Shown here piece by piece: positions 33,229 through 43,000 of a stretch of DNA of 43,000 bases; position 1 is the first letter of the stretch, and each line of letters starts with the position of its first letter. Position numbers and translations under genes: made by a program. The notes below the pieces were generated by a model that saw nothing but the letters and a program-made list of their open reading frames with translations, had not been told where the DNA came from and ran no database searches. Origin of the DNA: Apostichopus japonicus (lineage: Eukaryota > Echinodermata > Holothuroidea > Aspidochirotida > Stichopodidae); assembly GCF_037975245.1 (NCBI RefSeq), contig NC_092583.1, positions 665,764 to 708,763 on the forward strand. The letters run 5' to 3'.

Positions 33229-36200
33229 TAAGACGTGTGACTTTGTAAACCAAATATCAACTCTTTAGAATTGTTCTACACAATACTTTCACATGAGAAT
33301 TACATAGCCCTAACATAATAGGACTCAATCATGTCTAACCACTACAGTTACTTAATGTGAACATAATGGGACCTTAATATGATTCTGTATGTCTAGGACT
33401 TAAGTAATGGAACGTCACTGGCTGCTTGATTTAAAAGAATTTCAGATGAAAAAGTTTGTTTCTCAATCTAATCTTCTCAATTTCCTGCACTATACTAGGT
33501 AAAAATCGCATCGCGATAACATGTTTCATAGCAAAAGAACTTCTTCCAAAAAACAAAATCACTTTAAATCGTCCATTCTATAAAGACGGAATGAGTAGCT
33601 AATCACAGTAGTCCTATCGAAATGATTTTAACATTATTAATATTCTGAACACAATTACTTTGTAGTTGATAATGAGTATTGCTGTGGTAGCCGGAATATT
33701 TTTTTTAACAATTCACCCTTAGAATGTACTTTGGTATATTTAGTCTTCAGAAATGAAAACTACTTTTCTGATTAAAATTCCAAACAAGTCAATAATTTTA
33801 TATAAATATATTGTTTTTTTTTATAAATTCCATTCATCAATACAAATGCTTTCTCGGAAGCCGAAGAGATTCCCGATGACATTTTACAAAAATATGTCTT
33901 AATTAACTGATCGACAATTACAGCAAATTGAGAAACTCAGTTTCCGTTGGACCTTTGTCTTCTTCCCGAAATTGGAGATCTCAAGGTGAACATATTTGTT
34001 AATGTTTCTCGAGTTGAGGATGGAAAAATTTTGATTCCATAATAAACCCAGGTATATAGTACTAAGTCATTATAGGCTACTTACGTGGATCCCTTTGTCC
34101 CTTTGTTGAAAATATTTACCATCTTTCGACCTACCAACCGTGATCGAGGCAAAAGGAACATGGATTTAATATTTTACTTACGTAAAATAGGTTCGGATAT
34201 TCCTATAGGTGGGGTTCAGTTTTAGAATCCTTTAGCAATCGGTTTGATTGGTATTTTAATCAATTAGATTGGACTAGATCTATTCAATTACTGAACACCA
34301 TCATATATCACACATCACGTGACACAACTTTCGAAAAACTCTAACGCATTTTATTTTGTCCAGCAATCGACGAAAGCTAAGTTTTGAATGAACATTTCTT
34401 TTCATGCATGTTCAACATTCTTTCATCTTCCGGGCTTTTAAGCGTTTACCACAGCATCAATTTGAGTCCAATTTTAACTTCAAAGGAACAATTTTCAAGT
34501 TTGAAAAAAATTAGTTCAATTAATTATTCCTTGGTAAAGTAAGTCAGAGTGCACCTTCTCTACGTTCACAAATTGTTAGAAAAGCAACGGTTTCGTGCTT
34601 GAATGGCGTCTCATAGATTGCATGACTAAACATTCCAATAAAAGGGCGGATACCAAAACAACTCATCTAGTCTCTCCACTTACTAGTTTCCTAAATTTAA
34701 CTTATTTACAAAATGCAATTGTTTATAATGCTGCCCAATTAATACGCTTCATCGCCTTACTCGCATTAATCCTAGCCTGACCGAATTTTTCATAGTTCTA
34801 TTCTCTGGGTACGTGTTTGACTGTTGGCGTAAAAACAAAAATAGACTTTGAAATGCGCGTGTGGAATCTTAAAAGGTGGAAATTTGTTCTCTTCTTTTTA
34901 GCTACTAAAAGTTAACAGCAGACTTACAGTCTATGCTGAATAACGCGGTTAGTTGGTGATGAAAATGCTTGGAAAGTGTTTAAGATATGCATGTATCTCA
35001 CGCTTTTATCTCTAAGAACAAAGTAAGAAGCATAAGACGTAGACATTTCGAAAACATTGTTACATCTGTCACTTTCTTTCCATAATAGCAAGGCAAAAAC
35101 ATAAAATGGTGCGTGTTCGCCGTGTGAAATAACACTTAATAATGGACAAGTCTAATAATGAAATGCTATTACTGGTTTATGCACGTCTTTTATAACGCCA
35201 TATACGCAGGCGGAAGTCGTATGTATTGTCATTATTGATATTATTTAATACCATATATCGGAGAATTTGAGTATTACAACTGTTACCGTTTTTACGATGG
35301 TTTATCACCGTATATCATTTTTAAATGCTGATAAAACAGTGAATAGAAACCGTCAACTGAATGCTTTTTCAAGAATTAGTGAAATGATTCTAACCGGACA
35401 TCGTAGATGAGGTTAACAAATACTAATCCCTACTTTTAGTGTTAAGGCATTTAGTAAATCCCTTCTACTTCATGAACCATGTTATGTCGATAAATAATTT
35501 GTCTCGACATGCAAACAACCAGAACACACATAGAGAAGCTCATGAATCATATGTGATTACAAAACGGACGGCTAGCAAAACAGTTCGTTGCTGTTATGTT
35601 TATCAATTTATTTTGACCGAATATGTTGGCGTGCAAGTAATAACCAGACAAGGCTGGTAAAAAGGTTTGCAAAGTATTCGTTTGAAATTTCTGCTCCAAT
35701 GGACAAACGGCAGGAGAAAACGTGTCTCGTAAAGATTCGTACCACTTTTTCTAAAAGCATAAGCTGTACGTTTAGTCATCAAAGTTCCTCATTACAGGTT
35801 ACATAATACGTTCACAAAGAGCATTGTGCTTTAAAAACATTGCACGCACATCTTTGGTTAGGCCATTAAATGCGGTACATAACATCACATTAGGCTACGA
35901 AGGGATCTTCTTCTGCATATCTTGTGTTTTTGACCTTCTGTTTACGTAAAGAGGTATGTCTGACGTTTCCTTTCGACATTTAGCATTATATGAGCAATCA
36001 CACGCCGTTAAATTCCTTTGGGGGCACAGGATTACCTATACAAGCGGGGTTATATTGAACTCTGTCCAACTCGATGCGTGAGGTAGATTTTTAGGGCCAT
36101 TTAAATTACCCAAGAGTCTTCTGGTGAGAGCTCCAAAAATCTCTGCGTTTCGTCAGAGTCAGACAGATGAACAAGAATTGAGTTTGACGGTGTTTGTTTC

Positions 36201-38702
36201 GCAATTAGGCAGCAGCACACCTGCGGATAAATTTTAAGACTGGGTTCATCATATATACACGTCTTGAAAAGATATTAAAGTAAAATAGGGACCGAAAAGG
36301 TTGATACAAGTAACAACTGAAGATGATAGCGACAATGCTTGTCACGTATGAGATACTATTTTAAAACAAGGACGAAGACGTCTCGTACGAAATATATCAC
36401 GAAAATGCGTACAAAGACATGTCATGATAGTATATAACCCTGTTTACAATTAAAAGTTTTTCTTGTCTAGTTTTTACTTTTAAATAATATTGATATCCCT
36501 CAAATTCAAATGTTTGCTATATTTTGTTTTATATTTTATGAATGTGTTTTGTTTATTAGCATAAGTGGTTGGTAAAATTTGACTAGTATATGTTGAAAAA
36601 ATGATTTTTTTAAAAACATTGTAGTTTAAACGAGGACATAGTTGGAGAGTTGAAAATGTCCAAAATGATTTCTTTATGCGCCATTGTATGCGTTTTTACC
36701 TAGATTGTATCCTAACTTTTTTTTTTGATAAAAAACAAACTTTTTCAATTGAGTTTCGACCATTGATTTTCGGTGAGAATTAACAAATGAAAACGACAAG
36801 GAAAGGAAAAGTTTTACCTTTTGCATATCTCAGCAAAGGTTACGGAAACGTTAACGTGCAGAAACACCAAAATGATAGATGAAAAGTGACATTTTTGAAG
36901 TCAATATTACTTGTGGTTTTGCAAGGGTGTTTCTAATTTACGTTCAACAGAGGAACCATTCGTAAGGAATGTGACATAGGGGAATAAAATCACTCGTCAT
37001 TGGTAGGGTTCACGTATGGCTCGAATTTCATGTTCTTTTTTTTACTTTCTCAGACAGCTTCGGTATATAGAGAATGACAATTACTTTTAATTTTTTTTTG
37101 AGAGACAAAGGCGCCAAACTCAGCCAGAAATCACGAGGCTCCACCAACAGCTTTGTCAAAGTTGTCGATAACGATTACTACTTTTGAGAAAAATTGGTCT
37201 AAAGCGAAGACAAAAAAGATAGGATGATATAACTTTAAAAAAAGTATAAGACCATCTAATTGGATCCATTTATCGACCAAGAGTTGCAATTGTTCCCCCT
37301 TGATTGTGGTTTACAATGCTCGAGAGATATTCCAGAAGAATCTATAAATCCTGGCGGCGAACGTTATCTTCCTCGCCGATGAAAAGTTCGAGATGTTATT
37401 TTGAAACAGACTTTTAATTTGTGGACAATTGTGGTTGGTTGCAATCAATCAATATATCGCTCGATAACCCCCCCCCAAAAAAAGGACAGTGTCCGATAAA
37501 CCAAGAAAGTATAACAACTCCAACCAATGAGCATAAATCGGTCTCATTTCTGAAATGTCTGCTTGTAATTGTAAATGATTTGGTAAAAAGAAGTGAACTG
37601 TAATGAAATTACAGCAAGTCAGCTTTGTCTGTACATATAGCAGACGTTTTGTCAATGCAGATATACTTATATTGCCAACTATCATCTCAAATTTGCTAGA
37701 ATATACAGGTTTACCTTAACTTTAGTTACTGTATCATATCCCTGGCAAATGGTTGTTTGTATTAGACGGAAGTGCAGGAAACTACTACAACTATTTGTGA
37801 CCGTTCTGAGAAGTATTAAAATAGAATATAGGAAAATATAGGAAAATAGTTACGATACAGAATGTATTAATGAACTCAACGAATGTTTTCTACCTAAAAG
37901 ATTTTTTTTTATCAAAATAATAGTAATATTACAATGGTTATCGTTATAAAAATAGTACGATTTCTGTCATCTAAAATTACAAAGGATGTGAATAATTTAT
38001 TGATACTGGTAAAAAAATGGGAACAAAATATCAACCATAATACACATTTGATTACATTATGATATTCAAAATACTAGTTCTTCTACCAGCTGTTATTTAT
38101 TCTAGGTCATTGTTTATTTTTGTAAATATTTGAAATTTACATATTTGGGGATTTTAACAGCGAAGTATTAAACAAAATAACACACAAGTAGCCCACATTC
38201 TTGATTTTTTTTTTACATTAGCAAAATTAAGTCCATAAATCCCTGTCACGTAATTTATGAGTTTACACAAACTCTAATATCCTATATCCCGATTTTGAAT
38301 GGATGATTTTTGTTTCGTTAAATGGTGTCATTTTTGTCGGGTAAGATTTATTTTCAAACTAGTTAGTTTCTTGTTATTTCTGTGTAATTTATAGCTTCAG
38401 CAGGAACTTTTTTACAAGTGATTTACGATATAACGTCACAACAGTGGTCTAGATCAATATATTTGGGGGTTTTGGAAAATATTTACATCTTTAAATAAAT
38501 CAAATCATTAATGATAAAAAGAAGTTCCTAAAACAATGGCAGACAACATTCCATCACAACACAGTGATACGAAAATTCAGCCGGTAGCCGTATAAATTAA
38601 TGTTTTATGTAGGTCTATGATCTGTGGAAACATTCTCCGATTAAAGAACGCTATAGTGTACATTACAGAATCTTCTGAACACATTACATTATATGCGCAT
38701 TC
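33229..38702. other. Intergenic DNA, no assigned gene
   Basis: AT-rich with no recognisable protein or RNA gene. A possible minus-strand exon at 36110-36220 is described as a finding. A C9A7 run lies at 37468-37483. Confidence 0.4.
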
Positions 38703-38748
38703 CCTCACTCCCTACCTCTATTACGCCTCACTCCCTACCTCTATTACG
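38703..38748 (+). repeat. 23-bp tandem duplication
   Basis: CCTCACTCCCTACCTCTATTACG occurs twice back to back, starting at 38703 and 38726, followed by a partial third CCTCACCCCTACC. Confidence 0.85.
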
Positions 38749-38760
38749 CCTCACCCCTAC

Positions 38761-41449
38761 CCCCTCTCCCATCCCACATCGCCACAGCCCTGATATCTCG
38801 TCTGTATCATAGCTTGAGGATCACTTAAAAAAATTCTTTATAGTATGGAAATAGAGTCTGTTGAATAAGGTATATGCTTTATCGTACATTTTAAGGTGTA
38901 ATGTAATGTAAGTTGATTCCATTATACAGTTATAACTCGTTTTATGAATTAAACTGTGTTTTCTTTCGTAGCTTATGATGGACTCAAATCATGCAAAGGC
39001 AAACATGTTTCACATTTGAACATTCCCTGCCTCATACTTTGTAACACTGTGATACGAATCATAGAATTTAGTTTCTTGTTATAGTCTTATGTAGGATTAC
39101 ATCTTACGCATGCGCAGTTCGCATCACCAAACGGTTGAGTTATCTGTTTGTATGCCGTTGCCAATAACGTGTAAGCTATCAGCGTACATGTTTTTTAATC
39201 TACATAAACAATAATTATTCTCTTTACTGAAACGTAGACTATACATAACATTTCTGGTTATTTTGCTCTACCACATGTGACGGGTTTCCCTTATGCAAAT
39301 TACTTCAAGACGTGCTCGGCATGTAGTGGGTAAAGACTGTGATATTTGCTATTTATTTGTACTAAGTAACCCTTTATTTAATGTATAGACTATACATTCG
39401 TCTATCGTTGCATCCTACCACGTTCTAGACACAGGAAGTATGTGTTAACATTGGACTTTCATTTCAGCTGTTAATCTCACATCGTGACGTGGGCATATAT
39501 ATGTAGATATTGAACTAGTCACGTCATGCATTTCCGTAGGTGATCAACTTACACTTTTGCGTAGTGAATCAATGATATTACTGTGGGGTGAAATTTAAGA
39601 GGAAATTGGACGGAAATGTTCAAATTTGAGGCCACTGTTTCCTATAATATCTTCTATAGATATCCCTTTCCACGCATACCCCATCTCATGCACAGAACGC
39701 AAAAAAGTCTCAAATCTAGAAAAGTTTTTTTTTTCTATTTATTTTTACCGTTTTTGGTTAAATTGAGTATGCTAATTCTCGATATTCAGCGCCACCCTAT
39801 TTCGACACCTTGGAGAATGTGTCGTCATCAATTAAGCTCTTAAGTGCAGTTGATATCAATCTTTTTAAATTCTAAAATCCCTGGAGAGTTTGATTTGTGG
39901 TATCATTTTGTGATTTTGTCATTTGAACCTCACAAGCATCTAAAGAATTGGTTGCATTTGTCACTAGAGCATCCATCAATTTAAGGTCGTATATTTGACG
40001 TAAATTAATTTTGATTTATATTCTATTGAATTACGATCCTGGTATTAAGGCTATAGGTCATTTCGAGGGTCTTGAGAAGACTCTTCATAATCGGAAAGTG
40101 GGAATTAGAAGTACAAAATAAGAAAGAAGAGGAAAGAATGAGAAAAAGAAAAGGTAAACAGAAGCTCTATTGCATTCATAATTCAACTGTTACTCTTTGA
40201 AAAATGGGATAATTCGAATAAACGACCTTGGAATAATATGTCTGGGGCTTAATTTTAAAATTAATGGCTGTCATAATTTAACAACTCGTACTCGTACGCA
40301 AAACTTCAATGACAGATACATCTAGAAAACGTAGAATCCAAATTACTTTCCCAGAAAAGATATTGGTACGTTAATAAAGTTTTGAGAATGGATGAATCCT
40401 TATAGTCCCTTTGATCTGTGCATTCGGTGATTTTTTATATTCTGTAAAAAAAAAAATGAAAAAAAATCAGAGGACAGGCTTTTTCATTGCGATATGTTGA
40501 CAGTGACCCGGAATCAATAAACATTGTTTGACCGTCATTCTTGGAACGCCATTAGAGTAAGCCATATCTTTGTTCGTGATAGGATATTAACATTCCCACT
40601 TAAGTATGTTTTGTAAATGTTATTAATATGTAAAACTAGATTTGGTTGTATTTCACTAGTTTTCGTTGACATAAATCATAGTACATACTATTATAATTAA
40701 TATATCAATATGATATTTTAATATTACATGAATATATGTAAGTTCTATAACATGCATAGGCTAATATCATTTCTATTTTAGAAAAGGAAGAACGCCTTTC
40801 CAAAAGTCAGCACGGTTACTTTTTAAAAAACACAGTTTGTTAACAGTTGGTATTCCGTAACAGTTCACGTGTTTCACTCAGCTATTTTAATGTTGTGTCT
40901 TTCTGATGGTATTATAGTCGACGTTCTTTTTATTTTGTTTCTTCCAAATCTCACCAAATTTTGAATATTGACCTGATGTCCAAGACGCATTATAGTCTGT
41001 TGCCTAGGTAACTATTGATTTTACCATCGGTCAAGAAATCTTGCAAGACAGGAGTAAGATCCGGTTTTGTTTTAAACTTTTAATATTAAAAACCAAATTT
41101 TGGGGTAAACATCCAGAGGTGGTTGTATTTATTTTCAGTGTTAGCATCTCTTTGTAAAAATCGATAGCCTTTACCGCCTTAATGCGTCCATATACGGTTT
41201 AATTTACATAGCTCTTTGCGACTTATTAAGGATAACAAACACCATGGCCATTCAACGTTACGGATGAGTGTCTCTGGCAAAAGTTATATATTATATCAGA
41301 CAAGAAGACCAGTTTCATTCTTAATTATAACTTTATTCTCATAGGCATTTTATGACGTCACGGATTAAGTACGTTCATTTATGTGTGATAGAATTCACCA
41401 GCAACACATAATATTTGTGCCACAGCTATTCATTGAGGCATATTGCGGT
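38761..41449. other. Intergenic DNA, nothing recognised
   Basis: AT-rich, with no coding, RNA or repeat structure that I can support. Confidence 0.45.
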
Positions 41450-42110
41450 ATCTGCATACTACATACAGATAAGCTAGCTATACAGCTGATGTGTAGATAT
41501 GCGTTTACGGTATGCACTCTCTAGCTATAGCAACACTGTATGCTATCAGTCATACTAATACAGGTATTACTGTATAGCTATACATATATATGATTTATGC
41601 TATCATCTATAGCTGATGTGTAGATATGCTGTTACGGTAGGTAATCTCTAGCTAGCTACAATATGTGCTATCAGTTATACTCATACAGATATTACTGAAT
41701 AACTATACATAGATGTGATGTATGCTATCATCTATAGCTGATGTGTAGAAATGCTTTTACGGTAGGTACTTTCTAGCTATCTACGATGTATGCTATCAGT
41801 TATACTAATACAAATATTAATGAATAGCTATGCATATATATAATGTATAAGCTATCATCTATAGCTGATGTGTAGATATGTTATTATGGTAGTTACAATA
41901 GCTACACTGTATGCTATCAGCTATACTGATTTGGATATAACTGTATCGCAAACTACATATTATTTATACTATCAGCTATATATGATGATTAGATATGCTA
42001 TTAGGCAAGTTACTCTCTACATTAATTTCTACAATATATGTATCAGCTATACTGGTGCAAATATGCGATCACTGTATAACTATACATATACGGTATATCC
42101 TGAACTGGTA
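41450..42110 (+). repeat. AGCT-rich minisatellite, ~126-bp unit, five copies
   Basis: The anchor AGCTGATGTGTAGAtATGC occurs at 41484, 41611, 41736 and 41863, spacing 125-127 bp, with a decayed fifth copy near 41980. Each unit also has TTACGGTAGGTA.TCTCTAGCTA, a TGTATGCTATCAGTTATACT. word and a TATAGCTATACATATATA word. Copies 1-4 differ by scattered substitutions, and the later copies degrade. The open frame at 41868-42143 lies in this repeat and is not a gene. Confidence 0.9.
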
Positions 42111-43000
42111 TTTATACATGTTATAACGTTAATCAATCTGTAGCTGCAATATAGATGGTATTTCCTTTGACACAGAAAGCTATATGGCTCGTCTCTAGCT
42201 TAGCTATATAACGCCTTATTTTTGAATACCTTTTGTCGCTAAACTACTCCATACAGTTTTCCATATAACCCACCAGCTGCTATATAGTCAAACTATAACA
42301 AAAGTGATCCACATATTTCAGGGTGCAGTTTCTTAACAATTACGGCCATTGACCTATTGCCATATATGCTTTGATAAAGATAAAGTAATGTCCTGTATTT
42401 CACTGCCAATATCACAGTGGTATAGCTATAATATATTATAGAGCAACCAATTGTTAAACCTACAACGGCCACGTTAGTTCAATTGCAAATAGAATCGACT
42501 TAATGCTGGCTGTTTGTCTTACATTTAGTTGTAGGCCAAACTTTTGTGCAACGTGAACCTTCATGCATTATTCATCCACCACTGAATATTCAACAATTTA
42601 AGTAATCTACACAGATAAAATAATTTTCTGCTCCCGATTACAGTGATCAGCTAATTTTACACCGTCCAGATCTGGAGGGCAGTGCTTAAACATAACCTGA
42701 GTAGCTGATAAGGGATACCAGGTTTGGCTTATGTGCACATTATCTTCCAGCTAAACATTTACGCTATGAATAAAATGTATACCTATTGTCTATAAATCAT
42801 ACAGATGGAGGAATATTTTGGCTTATTTTACACACAATTTATAACAATTACAGTTATATATTGTCTGTTTGATTTCTTAGGTTCATTTCAATCAAAACAT
42901 TATTTAATAATAAATCAAACGAATCGAACTATCATCCCGTGTGATACTCAAATCCACGTCTCTCAACTAAAACATTTATAAAAGTTGGGCTGTCCAAATA
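42111..43000. other. Intergenic DNA to the window edge, nothing recognised
   Basis: AT-rich. Further TATAGCTAT words (near 42178-42215 and 42421) may be eroded copies of the neighbouring minisatellite. Confidence 0.4.

Noticed and set aside
37097-37190. Short + frame DKGAKLSQKSRGSTNSF... after a T-rich stretch
   Set aside because: Acceptor would be GAG, no donor or partner exon; open length is within chance.

Overview
This is a stretch of animal nuclear DNA, not bacterial or viral. It is AT-rich, intron-bearing and full of transposon remnants, microsatellites and long poly-G runs, and six-frame translation gives almost only short chance frames. The one gene I can assign with confidence is a complete five-exon LSM5 gene (Sm-like protein of the U6 snRNP) on the + strand, ATG at 9671 and stop at 15581. 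The general style (abundant AGGCCTA words, a RT-encoding LINE tail, many poly-G/CTGCAGCCCC repeats, a GGTCA-rich dispersed repeat) suggests a marine invertebrate deuterostome, most likely an echinoderm. That is inference; the species is not determined.

Layout. 1-~345: 3' end of a non-LTR retrotransposon (last 57 residues of its reverse-transcriptase ORF, stop, short 3' tail with AATAAA). 586-4223: a 3.6-kb DNA transposon with 24-bp perfect terminal inverted repeats, a TA target duplication and a periodic 95-bp subterminal repeat; no intact transposase is visible in it. 4226-9380: intergenic DNA with a possible hAT-like end (about 4606-4725) and a few weak exon candidates. 9380-16540: LSM5 with promoter region, five coding exons, four introns and a roughly 950-nt 3' UTR ending at two overlapping AATAAA signals. 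Intron 2 has textbook minor-spliceosome (U12-type) signals: donor GTATCCTTT and branch site TTCCTTGAT 16 nt before the acceptor. 16541-26010: repeat-dense DNA with inverted-repeat elements, poly-G tracts and a long polypyrimidine tract. 26010-43000: gene-poor DNA with two (AT)n tracts, several tandem repeats (a ~165-bp pair near 30.1 kb, ~100-bp units near 33 kb, 23-bp near 38.7 kb, ~126-bp units at 41.45-42.1 kb) and one possible minus-strand exon near 36.1 kb.

The gene product works outside this locus: LSM5 joins LSM2-8 (U6 snRNA 3'-end binding, nuclear) and LSM1-7 (mRNA decay, cytoplasmic). The point most worth following is that this U6 snRNP gene itself carries a U12-type intron. I see no new multi-gene system in the window.
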